From positions 1 to 51,763 of the forward strand of contig NZ_LMVP01000002.1 of NCBI RefSeq assembly GCF_002287235.1: a DNA stretch of 51,763 bases. The letters run 5' to 3'. This document shows, piece after piece, positions 17,168 through 24,814 of the stretch. Source of the DNA: Methanosarcina spelaei. GTDB lineage: Archaea; Halobacteriota; Methanosarcinia; Methanosarcinales; Methanosarcinaceae. Position 1 is the stretch's first letter; each line of letters begins with the position of its first letter. The position numbers and the translations under genes were made by a program. Under the pieces are notes generated by a model, which ran no database searches, was not told the origin of the DNA, and was given only the letters and a program-made list of their open reading frames with translations.

Positions 17168-18214
17168 ATGCAGGACATTACTTTTATTGATGGAGGCAGC
17201 CTTCCTATGCCTGAAGGTATTACAAGGGAATGGGTAGAAACTGCGGCTGAAAACCGGGATGAAGACGAGAAACTTTTTTCTATGGTAAGGAATGCTTTCC
17301 AGAGGAAAATCGATGTGGGAGTACATGTACCCACTTATCCTCAGTTCAGGGATATGATAGGACAATTTCTGGACATTATTAAAGATGAAAAGAACTGTTA
17401 TGAGCCTTATGTACTGAAAGAGGAAAATGCAAAGATCCTTGAGCTGGAGATAATTGACGAGGTTGCAAAACAGTACAGGGAAGAGACAGGAAAAACGCTT
17501 GAAGTCAGGGTTTGTATTGCAGGCCCAATAGACCTCTACCTCCAGGCCTTCGGGGCAACGGGTTATGTGGACGCTTATCATATCCTTGCACTGGATATTG
17601 AAGATTTTATAAAACAGGCATTTGTAGCTGCGAAAAATTTCAAAATAAAGGTCATAGCTCTGGATGAGCCAAGCCTCGGGATAAATGACAGAATCCAGTT
17701 TTCTGACGCCAATATAATCTCTGCTCTCACAGTCGCTTCTACCTACGCCCGTAAACAGGGAGCTGATGTGGAAATTCATCTGCATTCACCGTTAAAATAC
17801 AAACTTGTCTGCGAGACCCCAATTAATGTCATCGGTTTTGAGTATGCGGCAACTCCTTCTTACCTTAACCTTCTGGATAAAAAAGTGCTTGAAGATTCAA
17901 ATACTTATGTCAGGCTCGGAGTTTCGAGAACCGATATTTCCAGTCTTGTAGGTATTATCAACGAAAATTATGGGGTCAATGTCTGGAAGGAAAAGGAGTA
18001 CATGCAAAAAATCGTTACTGACCTGGAAACTCCCGATGTAGTTAAAAAGAGGCTTGAAACAGCTTATTCTATCCTTGGAGACCGGATAAAGTATGCAAGT
18101 CCGGACTGTGGGCTGGCTTTCTGGCCGGATCAGGAACTTGCCTTCAAACTTCTTGAGAATACCGCAAAAGGCATTAACAAGTTTAATGCAGAGAAGGAAA
18201 AACGAGAAGAGTAA
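17168..18214 (+). CDS. MetE-like (cobalamin-independent methionine synthase C-terminal) methyltransferase, paralogue A
   Basis: This 348-residue protein resembles the catalytic (beta/alpha)8 half of MetE, without the N-terminal half. Candidate zinc ligands are the HLH of EIHLHSP (about 207-209, where MetE has H-x-C), a glutamate in VIGFEYAA (MetE Glu665 position) and the cysteine of SPDCGL (MetE Cys726 position). Such core-MetE proteins in methanogens move methyl groups from a corrinoid protein or other donor to homocysteine or another thiol; the substrate here is not known. ATG 17168 is chosen over TTG 17144 because homology with the next gene begins there. A TATA box (acttataatac) lies just upstream, so the leader is short. 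It is followed by a paralogue. Confidence 0.82.
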   Translation: MQDITFIDGGSLPMPEGITREWVETAAENRDEDEKLFSMVRNAFQRKIDVGVHVPTYPQFRDMIGQFLDIIKDEKNCYEPYVLKEENAKILELEIIDEVAKQYREETGKTLEVRVCIAGPIDLYLQAFGATGYVDAYHILALDIEDFIKQAFVAAKNFKIKVIALDEPSLGINDRIQFSDANIISALTVASTYARKQGADVEIHLHSPLKYKLVCETPINVIGFEYAATPSYLNLLDKKVLEDSNTYVRLGVSRTDISSLVGIINENYGVNVWKEKEYMQKIVTDLETPDVVKKRLETAYSILGDRIKYASPDCGLAFWPDQELAFKLLENTAKGINKFNAEKEKREE

Positions 18215-18338
18215 ACCCTTCTAATTTTCAAGTGATCGAATAACCGGACGAAATTTAAATTTTCCCAAAAGGTCTCTTTTTTTATATTTATTCTGTCTTT
18301 CCAATAACGCTAAATCCTTACAGGTCTACTAAGAGGAT

Positions 18339-19373
18339 ATGGAAGAAATCATCTTTGACGATATTGGGAGTTATCCCCTTCCTGAAGGAATCAGTAAGGA
18401 ATGGGTCCAAAATGCCTTTAAAACGAGAACCGAAGATGAGAAACTCTTTACGGTAATCAATGACGCCTTTCAGCAAAAAGTAGATGCAGGTGTTGATATT
18501 CCTACCTATCCTCAGTATCAGGATATGAATGAGCAGTTCCTGAGGGTTATTCGAGACTCTAGTTGCTGTGACAGCCCATTTGAGGTAAAACTTGAGTGCT
18601 CCAGGATTGAGGAGCTTGAGGCTATAGAGAAGGTTGCAAAAGCCTATAAGGAAAGAGTCGGAGAGACACTCAAGGTTCGGGTCTGTGTTACAGGTCCAAC
18701 TGAACTTTATCTGAAGGAATTCGGAGGTACACGGTATACGGATATCTATTCTCTTTTTGCAAAAAGCGTGAATAATTTTGTAAGAAATTCCATGAGATCT
18801 GCAAAAAATTTCAAAATTGCAACAGTTTCTATTGATGAACCAAGTATAGGGCTGAACCCTGAGCTTGCTTTTGATGAGAACGATATTATTTCTGCTCTTA
18901 CCAGCGCTTCAAAAGCTGCCAGCAAGTGGGGAGCCGATGTACAGATTCACCTTCATTCTCCTCTCTACTATAACCTTGCCTGTCAAGTCCCCACAATAAA
19001 CGTCATAGGAGTAGAATCCGCAGGCACGCCCTCTTATCTGGAATTGATAGACAAGAAAACTCTGGAGGATACGGACTCTTTCCTGAGGCTTGGGATTGCA
19101 AGAACTGACATCTACACACTGGCAGGAATCATTAGTGAAAAGTACTGTACTAATGTCTGGAAAGATCAACAATATCTTCCAGAAATTGTTAGCGGGCTTG
19201 AGACCCCAGCTACTATAACTAAAAGGCTGAAGGTGTACTACAGGCGTTTTGGCAACCTGATAAAGTATGTAGGTCCTGATTGCGGGCTAGGCTCCTGGCC
19301 TAACCAGAAAATAGCTTTCATCTTGCTTTCCAATGTAGCTCAGGGTATAAAAGATTTCAGGGAATCTCTCTGA
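18339..19373 (+). CDS. MetE-like methyltransferase, paralogue B
   Basis: 344 residues, colinear with the preceding gene throughout (shared features include LPEGI.KEWV, VPTYPQ-like, VRVC..GP, DEPS.G.N, HLHSPL.Y, NVWK, PDCGL..WP). Zinc-ligand positions are again H-L-H, Glu (VIGVESAG) and Cys (GPDCGLGSWP). A ribosome-binding site GAGGAT precedes ATG 18339. The 124-bp gap contains T-rich sequence and a TATA-like tttatatttat, so it may have its own promoter. The pair is an old tandem duplication: the proteins are clearly similar but far from identical, which suggests different substrates or partners. A strong hairpin terminator follows. Confidence 0.82.
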   Translation: MEEIIFDDIGSYPLPEGISKEWVQNAFKTRTEDEKLFTVINDAFQQKVDAGVDIPTYPQYQDMNEQFLRVIRDSSCCDSPFEVKLECSRIEELEAIEKVAKAYKERVGETLKVRVCVTGPTELYLKEFGGTRYTDIYSLFAKSVNNFVRNSMRSAKNFKIATVSIDEPSIGLNPELAFDENDIISALTSASKAASKWGADVQIHLHSPLYYNLACQVPTINVIGVESAGTPSYLELIDKKTLEDTDSFLRLGIARTDIYTLAGIISEKYCTNVWKDQQYLPEIVSGLETPATITKRLKVYYRRFGNLIKYVGPDCGLGSWPNQKIAFILLSNVAQGIKDFRESL

Positions 19374-19437
19374 TCCTTATCTTTTTATTAGCTTCTATAT
19401 GAAATTTGTTTTAAAAATTCATGTCCTAAAAGGCCAT

Positions 19438-19463
19438 AGCCTGAGAGCTCAGGCTTCGTTTTT
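19438..19463 (+). terminator. Rho-independent-like terminator after the MetE-like pair
   Basis: AGCCTGAG and CTCAGGCT form a perfect 8-bp stem (19438-19455), followed by tcgttttt. It lies 65 bp beyond the stop of paralogue B. Confidence 0.65.
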
Positions 19464-19722
19464 CCTTCCAGTAGAAGCTATCCAATAAACCTGGATTTCT
19501 TAAAAAATAGTCGACAGATATCAAAGCACAGTGGAAATAAAGGGGTACTTTTATAATGTTTTTATTTTTTCTTTTATTTTTATTCTTTTAATTTAATTTA
19601 ATTAGTTTTTGATCACTTTTCTGACTACTTTTCCGCTTGCTTTTTTAATTGATTTTTTAATTGATTTTATGATTGATTTTTTAATTGGTTTTCACAATCA
19701 ACTTCCGTTTCCAAATTTTTAA

Positions 19723-19893
19723 TTACTTTTCGAGTCTCCCATGCCTTCTATCGATCTCGTCCATCATATCTAGCATTTTTCTAATAGCGGTTCGGATAGC
19801 ATCAGATTGACTGACAAATTTTTTATTATCTCCTACATGCTTGTTGAGGTCATCCAGAAGTTCTTGAGGAATTTCAACGCTTACTTTTGGCAT
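19723..19893 (-). CDS. Small ribbon-helix-helix (CopG-family) transcriptional regulator
   Basis: A 56-residue protein: a short basic-amphipathic strand (PKVSVEIPQELLDDLNKHV), a serine-initiated helix (FVSQSDAIRTAIRKMLDMM) and a charged tail. This is the complete beta-helix-helix fold of CopG/Arc repressors, with DAIR..IR typical of helix B entry. A ribosome-binding site (GGTG in ataggtgcagctctaATG) lies 9 nt upstream and a TATA-like aaatatataaaat about 20 bp further. There is no toxin gene beside it, so it is likely a stand-alone regulator rather than an antitoxin. Target unknown. Confidence 0.85.
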   Translation of the reverse strand: MPKVSVEIPQELLDDLNKHVGDNKKFVSQSDAIRTAIRKMLDMMDEIDRRHGRLEK

Positions 19894-20260
19894 TAGAGCT
19901 GCACCTATGAGATATTTTATATATTTAAGGTTTATTTAGCAGTTTTCAACTACTGATTTTTAGCAATTAATCGTTTTAAATATATAACTGATATTTTAAT
20001 AAGGAACTTATCCCAAAACTAATTTTACTTTCAAATTAATAAAATTTTAAAATTATTTTTGTGGTTAGAAGATTTATTGGTTATTGCGGATCTTGTACTT
20101 AGAGAAGCAATTTTGAGTTTTAGGATCAGCTTATAACCAAATTACTAAGAGTATGCCTAAAATTAGTTAAATAATACCAAAATCAATAAAAGAATTTCTA
20201 AAATAAGTAAAATAATACTCAAAATCAGTGGAAAAAATTATCAAAAGTAAATTACGGTAG
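19894..20260. other. Intergenic region between RHH gene and tRNA-Lys
   Basis: AT-rich; promoter of the minus-strand RHH gene at its left end. From about 20140 to 20245 there are degenerate repeats of aaaatcagtaaaataat-type units downstream of the tRNA 3' end. No coding sequence seen. Confidence 0.5.
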
Positions 20261-20334
20261 CGGGCCCGAAGGGATTTGAACCCCCGGCCTATGGATTAAG
20301 AGTCCATCGCTCTGCCTGACTAAGCTACGGGCCC
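20261..20334 (-). tRNA. tRNA-Lys (anticodon CTT)
   Basis: On the minus strand a 74-nt cloverleaf folds fully: acceptor GGGCCCG/CGGGCCC, a D-arm with GTAGCTTAGTC, anticodon stem ATGGA/TCCAT around the loop CTCTTAA giving anticodon CTT, and a T-arm with GGGTTCAAATCCC. The discriminator base is G. CCA is not encoded. No intron. Confidence 0.96.
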
Positions 20335-20880
20335 ACACATTGTTATCCTTATTGAGCGAACGATTCTCACAATGGAGTTTTAATTATTTATAGGTTTCGG
20401 TATAATCCATTATCCTTCTAATCTTTTCGAAATTGAACCCTAACTTATAAAGTTTACTCGGGCTTTCTTTGAAAAAACTCTTCCTCAGAAATCTTTACAT
20501 TTAATAGAGAAATATTTTTTTATTCAGAGTAATTTTATTTTTTTAATGAATTGTCCTTATTTGCGTATCTTTGAAATTAGAAATCAGAAGTTTTATAACT
20601 AGGGATTGAACGTTTTTTAAACTTCATTATTTTTCTTTTTTCACAGACAAGAAAGCAAAACGTTATATACAAGCGAATATGAGTATGACCAATTAATTGA
20701 CTTATCCGAAGCTCTGTTGGGGATCAGTTAATCAAATAGATTAAGTAGAAAATAGATTAAGTAGAATGTGTACTTCCTGAATTTGGGTTTTCAAGTTTGG
20801 TTTGTTAAGTACTGCTTTTACTCTTTTCTGTCGATAGAGCTTTCTTAAGCTAATTAATAGAAGTTAAAGGAATGAATGTA
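20335..20880. other. Leader and promoter region of the TRAM cluster
   Basis: A BRE/TATA element AAAACGTTATATAC at about 20657-20670 would start transcription near 20692, leaving a leader of about 190 nt. Two 16-bp direct repeats (atagattaagtagaat type) lie at about 20736-20767. The same 11-mer AAACGTTATAT also forms the radB promoter at 36908. No gene is seen between the tRNA and 20880. Confidence 0.5.
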
Positions 20881-21087
20881 ATGTTTAAAGATGAACGTGC
20901 TCCTGTGCCCATTGAAGAGGGCGAAACCTACGATGTCACTATTCAGGATATTGCTCGCCAGGGAGACGGCATTGCCCGTATCGAAGGTTTTGTGGTTTTT
21001 GTCCCGAATACGAGTGTTGGCGATGAAGTCCAGATTAAGATCGAAAGAGTACTTCCCAAATTTGCATTTGCAAGCATTGTCGAGTAA
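20881..21087 (+). CDS. TRAM-domain RNA-binding protein 1
   Basis: A 68-residue stand-alone TRAM domain (EGETYDVTIQDIARQGDGIA, then RIEGFVVFVP, then GDEVQIKIERVLPKFAFA). TRAM is a small beta-barrel that binds RNA; single-domain TRAM proteins of methanogenic archaea have been described as cold-responsive RNA chaperones. Two start codons lie nine bases apart in all four copies. The second (20881) is preferred because the ribosome-binding sequence AAAGGA abuts the first ATG, leaving no room. This copy is the most diverged at its N-terminus (FKDERAPVPIE) and in PNTSVGDEVQIK. Confidence 0.92.
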   Translation: MFKDERAPVPIEEGETYDVTIQDIARQGDGIARIEGFVVFVPNTSVGDEVQIKIERVLPKFAFASIVE

Positions 21088-21137
21088 ATGTGGGAAATAA
21101 AGAATCACGTTGAAAGTAAATTAAAGGAATGGTTTTA

Positions 21138-21344
21138 ATGTTTAGAGAAGAAAGTCGCTCAGTCCCTGTCGAAGAGGGCGAAGTTTACGATGTAACAATT
21201 CAGGACATTGCTCGTCAGGGAGACGGCATCGCTCGCATTGAGGGTTTTGTAGTCTTTGTCCCGGGCACCAAAGTTGGTGACGAGGTTCGGATTAAAGTCG
21301 AGAGAGTACTTCCCAAGTTTGCATTTGCAAGCGTTGTCGAGTAA
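21138..21344 (+). CDS. TRAM-domain RNA-binding protein 2
   Basis: 68 residues, MFREESRSVPVEEGEVYDVT followed by the conserved TRAM barrel. It differs from copy 3 by a single residue (Val for Ile in GFVVFVP). The start at 21138 is preceded by AAAGGA nine bases upstream. It lies 50 bp after copy 1 on the same strand, with no terminator between them, so all four are probably co-transcribed from the promoter near 20660. Confidence 0.92.
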   Translation: MFREESRSVPVEEGEVYDVTIQDIARQGDGIARIEGFVVFVPGTKVGDEVRIKVERVLPKFAFASVVE

Positions 21345-21399
21345 ATGCAGGAAAATAAAGTTACCACGTTAAATTCAGTAAGTTAAAGGAATGGTTTTC

Positions 21400-21606
21400 A
21401 TGTTCAGAGAAGAAAGTCGCTCAGTCCCTGTCGAAGAGGGCGAAGTTTACGATGTAACAATTCAGGACATTGCTCGTCAGGGAGACGGCATCGCACGTAT
21501 TGAAGGTTTTGTTATCTTTGTCCCGGGCACCAAAGTTGGAGACGAAGTCCGGATTAAAGTCGAAAGAGTTCTTCCCAAGTTTGCATTTGCAAGCGTTGTC
21601 GAGTAA
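21400..21606 (+). CDS. TRAM-domain RNA-binding protein 3
   Basis: 68 residues, almost the same protein as copy 2. At DNA level the first 90 coding bases of copies 2 and 3 differ at about one position, whereas the second half has about ten mostly synonymous changes. This points to a recent duplication or gene conversion in the 5' half. The start and ribosome-binding arrangement is as in copy 2. Confidence 0.92.
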   Translation: MFREESRSVPVEEGEVYDVTIQDIARQGDGIARIEGFVIFVPGTKVGDEVRIKVERVLPKFAFASVVE

Positions 21607-21659
21607 ATACAGGAAATAAATCATATCAACTTCAATTTAAGTCATTAGGAATGGTTTTC

Positions 21660-21866
21660 ATGTTCAGAGACGAAAGTAGCTCTGTTCCTGTTGAAGAAGG
21701 CGAAGTTTACGATGTGACTATCCAGGACATCGCTCGTCAGGGAGATGGCATTGCTCGTATTGAAGGTTTTGTTATCTTTGTCCCAGGCACTAAAGTTGAC
21801 GATAACGTCCGGATTAAAATCGAAAGGGTTCTTCCCAAATACGGTTTCGCCAGCCTCGTTGAATAA
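21660..21866 (+). CDS. TRAM-domain RNA-binding protein 4
   Basis: 68 residues; differs from copies 2/3 at FRDESSSVPV near the N-terminus and at the C-terminus (KVDDNVRIKIERVLPKYGFASLVE), where Gly-Asp-Glu becomes Asp-Asp-Asn. It is the last gene of the array and is followed 28 bp later by a strong hairpin terminator. Its upstream box is AGGA rather than AAAGGA. Confidence 0.91.
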   Translation: MFRDESSSVPVEEGEVYDVTIQDIARQGDGIARIEGFVIFVPGTKVDDNVRIKIERVLPKYGFASLVE

Positions 21867-21893
21867 GCAGGATCATTTCAAACGAGAAAAACC

Positions 21894-21937
21894 GAGACTG
21901 AAAAATGATATCTATATCTAATTCTTCAGTCTCTTTT
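21894..21937 (+). terminator. Terminator of the TRAM gene array
   Basis: GAGACTGAA (21894-21902) pairs perfectly with TTCAGTCTC (21925-21933) around a 22-nt loop and is followed by TTTT. It is 28 bp past the last TRAM stop. The remaining 355 bp up to the next gene is T-rich and appears empty apart from a TATA-like ttactttatatc near 22248-22259. Confidence 0.65.
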
Positions 21938-22292
21938 CCATTCACATACATTAATTACTCTCCGGATACTTTATTACCGGAATTATTTTTCTTATAATTC
22001 GCATTTTACTTTTATCGGTACTTTTATCCTGTTATTTCCTTTTCAGCTTATTTTTGATGTGGTTATGTTTCTCAGTTTACTTTGATAGGATTTATTTTTC
22101 GCTTATTTTTTAGCATGTAGTTTATGCTTTAGTTACTTGTTCATGGCGTCTGATAGTGAACATTCGATGCTGTTAAATAATAGATATTCAATCATACTTT
22201 GAAAATTCAATTAACAAATTTTTGTAAATGCCTTGCAGAATAAGTGTTTACTTTATATCTATAACCGGGAGAGTAGCCCGGAGTGATTTCCA

Positions 22293-22721
22293 ATGATTAG
22301 TTTTATCAAGTACCACCCCAGGTCCAATACTTACGTTATTGAAAAACAAGCTTTTCTTGATGAGGATCTTACTCTGGATGGCAATGTAATTGTCGGGCAA
22401 GAAGTGAAGTTTTGGAAGAACCTCACAGTAACTGGCAGGCTTGAACTCGGAAAAGGTTCGGTTGTTAGAGGCAATGTAAAAGCCAGAAGTGCTCTTGTCT
22501 GTTCAAAGGCAAAAATTCTGGGTAACATAGAAACAATTTCTGAGCTTGTCCTTCTCGATAAAGCCAAAATAAGCGCCGCAGCCTGCCATGGGGATATCCG
22601 CGTCAGGCCGGGGTGCGTTATTGACTCCGTAAAAGCAGATGGTACGCTTGAAATTGTTGGAAAAGCTCTTGTCAGGAAAGTAGAGCCGTTAACGAAAGTG
22701 ATTATTCGGGCTGAAGAATAA
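22293..22721 (+). CDS. Bactofilin-like polymer-forming protein
   Basis: 142 residues with the repeating hydrophobic pattern of a right-handed beta-helix: LTLDGNVIVGQEVKFWKNLT, VTGRLELGKGSVVRGNVKAR, SALVCSKAKILGNIETISEL, LVLLDKAKISAAACHGDIRV. This is the bactofilin / polymer-forming cytoskeletal domain, which self-assembles into filaments and scaffolds envelope processes. The C-terminus VGKALVRKVEPLTKVIIRAEE is short. The start at ATG 22293 follows a GGAGTGAT ribosome-binding site by 6 nt. Monocistronic. An acyltransferase-type beta-helix is the alternative, but no active-site histidine motif is visible. Confidence 0.75.
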   Translation: MISFIKYHPRSNTYVIEKQAFLDEDLTLDGNVIVGQEVKFWKNLTVTGRLELGKGSVVRGNVKARSALVCSKAKILGNIETISELVLLDKAKISAAACHGDIRVRPGCVIDSVKADGTLEIVGKALVRKVEPLTKVIIRAEE

Positions 22722-22821
22722 TCGGGTTTTTCCAACAAGTATTTAACTTTTATTCTCTTTCTTATTCTCTTTTTCTCAGTTCTTTCTCTTTCTTATTCTT
22801 TTTTCTCAGTTTTTTCCCCTT

Positions 22822-23030
22822 TTATTTCAGTCGAATACCCCGCTAGCTTGCTGCGGGGATGGAAACTTCCCCGGTAACCGTTGATGACTATATAATTTAT
22901 CAATTTCATTTTCGGTTGTTAACTTCTGATCAAACCAAACAGTTTGGGGTTATTACTTCCTTTAACGGAATTTTGAGCGGTGGCGCGAACATACCCCGTT
23001 GCTTGCAGCGGGGTGCGCCAGCGCAGCTTT
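22822..23030. mobile_element. IS200/IS605-like hairpin element, non-coding remnant
   Basis: Starts with a hairpin at about 22837-22858 (ACCCCGC...GCGGGG) inside a 54-bp block that recurs at the right edge of the window (51710-51763). It ends with a compound hairpin at 22981-23020, where TGGCGC/GCGCCA flank ACCCCG/CGGGGT. Subterminal hairpins at both ends without inverted termini are the hallmark of IS200/IS605-type single-strand transposition. No transposase or TnpB reading frame lies between the hairpins, so this would be a deleted derivative (PATE-like). The family assignment is inference. Confidence 0.55.
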
Positions 23031-23125
23031 GATTCTCTCTTCATATCTTTTTTCTCTTTCTTATTCTCTGCCTTTAGCACTGTAGATTTACTTAGTTTTT
23101 TCAAAATAGTACTTTACCTGGTACT

Positions 23126-23890
23126 TTACCTGTGGAACCTTTCTTCTTCCAGAAGTTTCAAGACACGATCCCTCAAAAGGTTAACCTCGTGACTTGTCCT
23201 GGAGCGTGGGCGAGGAAGGTCTACTTTTACAATCTCTTTTATTCTTCCCGGTCTTGCGGTCATGACCACTATCTTATCCGAGAGAACAACTGCTTCATCC
23301 ACACTATGAGTTACGAAAAGGAATGTCACATGTTTTTGTTCCCATATCTTCAGGAGTTCATCCTGGAGGATATTTCTAGTTTGGGCATCCAGGGCTCCAA
23401 AAGGCTCGTCCATAAGAAGGACTTCGGGTTCATTGGCAAGGGCTCGTGCAATGGCTGCACGCTGTTGCATACCTCCGGAAAGCTCATATGGGTAACTGCT
23501 TTTGAACTGCTCCAGGCCCACAAGGTCTATATATTTCTCCACCTGCTTCCTGGCTTCAGTCTTACTGATTCCCTGCATTTCAAGCCCAAAAGTAATATTA
23601 TCGATAACTGTTCTCCAGGGAAATAATGAATATTGCTGAAACACCATTCCTCTTTTAGGGTCCGGGCCCGTTATAGGAACTCCATTGAGTGTAATTTCTC
23701 CTGAAGTCTGGGTTTCAAGCCCTGCAATTATACGGAGCAGAGTGGTTTTTCCACAGCCAGAGGGCCCCAGAAGGCAGATAAACTCCCCATCTTCAACATC
23801 AAAGCTCACTTGGTGTAGAGCTTCCATACTACCATTATCTTCTTTTTTAGTAAAGATACGTGAAACATTTTTTACATTTACTCTGCCCAT
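23126..23890 (-). CDS. ssuB: ABC transporter ATP-binding protein, nitrate/sulfonate/taurine type
   Basis: The 254-residue ATPase of an SsuB/TauB/NrtD-type importer. Walker A GPSGCGKTT, Q-loop VFQQYSLFPW, signature LSGGMQQRAAIARAL, Walker B VLLMDEPFGALD and the switch histidine in FVTHSVDEAV are all intact. It drives uptake through the adjacent permease with the substrate bound by the lipoprotein. It begins 1 bp after the permease stop, so the two are translationally coupled. Sulfonate, taurine, nitrate or a pyrimidine precursor are all possible substrates for this family; sequence alone does not decide. Confidence 0.93.
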   Translation of the reverse strand: MGRVNVKNVSRIFTKKEDNGSMEALHQVSFDVEDGEFICLLGPSGCGKTTLLRIIAGLETQTSGEITLNGVPITGPDPKRGMVFQQYSLFPWRTVIDNITFGLEMQGISKTEARKQVEKYIDLVGLEQFKSSYPYELSGGMQQRAAIARALANEPEVLLMDEPFGALDAQTRNILQDELLKIWEQKHVTFLFVTHSVDEAVVLSDKIVVMTARPGRIKEIVKVDLPRPRSRTSHEVNLLRDRVLKLLEEERFHR

Positions 23891-23891
23891 C

Positions 23892-24680
23892 TTATACCAC
23901 AGTTCCTGATGTCCATCTCAGTAGTTTTGCGTCTACATAATACCTGAAGAAACGGTCAATTAATAGACCCATGAACCCCAATATGAGCATGTAAACGAGT
24001 ACAACATCCATTCTGTGCAGGTAATAATAGTGCCAGATCTGGTATCCAAGTCCCCTATCGCTGACTCCGAACATCTCTGCAGCAACAAGACACATCCAGC
24101 CTACACCCATGGCAACTCTTATTCCTGAAACAATTGAAGGCATAGCTGAGGGGATCGCAATAAAACGTATGAGATCTATATTTCGGGTACAACCAAGAAC
24201 CTTTGCCGCTTCGACGTAAACTTTCGGCACACTTTTGAAACCTGTATACGTATTGATAATAATAGGAAAGATCATTCCTATAAATATGACAAAACCTGCA
24301 GCCTGATGTGTAAGCCCAAACCACACGATTGCAAATGGGATCCAGGCAAGAGGAGGAATAGGACGCAATATCTCAATTATAGGGTCAATTGCCTGATTTG
24401 CTTTTTTGAACCATCCCATAGATATTCCAAGAGGAATTCCAATTATAAACGCAGCAACAATGCCAATTGAAAAGTGAAGTAAACTTGTCAATATATCCGT
24501 AAAAATTAGTCCACTTTTCACTATGGTAAAGAAAGCTCTCATTACATCATAAAAACTTGGCAGAAGAAACGTGTCATGCACGACCTTATCTGCCACAATC
24601 TGCCATATCGCGACTGCGGTTATGAGAGAGAGTACCTCAATACCTTTTTCTTCTATTGTTTTTATGAAATTCATTTTCAT
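23892..24680 (-). CDS. ssuC: ABC transporter permease, SsuC/TauC type
   Basis: 262 residues with about six membrane segments and the BPD_transp_1 coupling loop (EAAKVLGCTRNIDLIRFIAIP, then SAMPSIVSGIRVAMGVGWM, about residues 157-197). It forms the membrane channel of the importer with the ATPase downstream (1-bp gap) and the binding lipoprotein upstream (134-bp gap). The N-terminus KTIEEKGIEVLSLITAVAIWQIV is typical of SsuC/TauC. Confidence 0.93.
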   Translation of the reverse strand: MKMNFIKTIEEKGIEVLSLITAVAIWQIVADKVVHDTFLLPSFYDVMRAFFTIVKSGLIFTDILTSLLHFSIGIVAAFIIGIPLGISMGWFKKANQAIDPIIEILRPIPPLAWIPFAIVWFGLTHQAAGFVIFIGMIFPIIINTYTGFKSVPKVYVEAAKVLGCTRNIDLIRFIAIPSAMPSIVSGIRVAMGVGWMCLVAAEMFGVSDRGLGYQIWHYYYLHRMDVVLVYMLILGFMGLLIDRFFRYYVDAKLLRWTSGTVV

Positions 24681-24814
24681 GTCTCTAATAAAAGAATCTT
24701 TACTTTTTTATCCTTCCGGCAGTTTTATTTCCATAAAAAATAAGGGTTCAAATTGCCTTTTTGAAATAGAGGCAGTTAAACACCTTTCTAATTTATGTTT
24801 TTGTTTATCCTTTC

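Noticed and set aside
22919-23104. 61-codon minus-strand ORF across the hairpin element
   Set aside because: It reads through the second GC-rich hairpin and a lysine-rich tract produced by T-rich DNA. No TnpA or TnpB motif.
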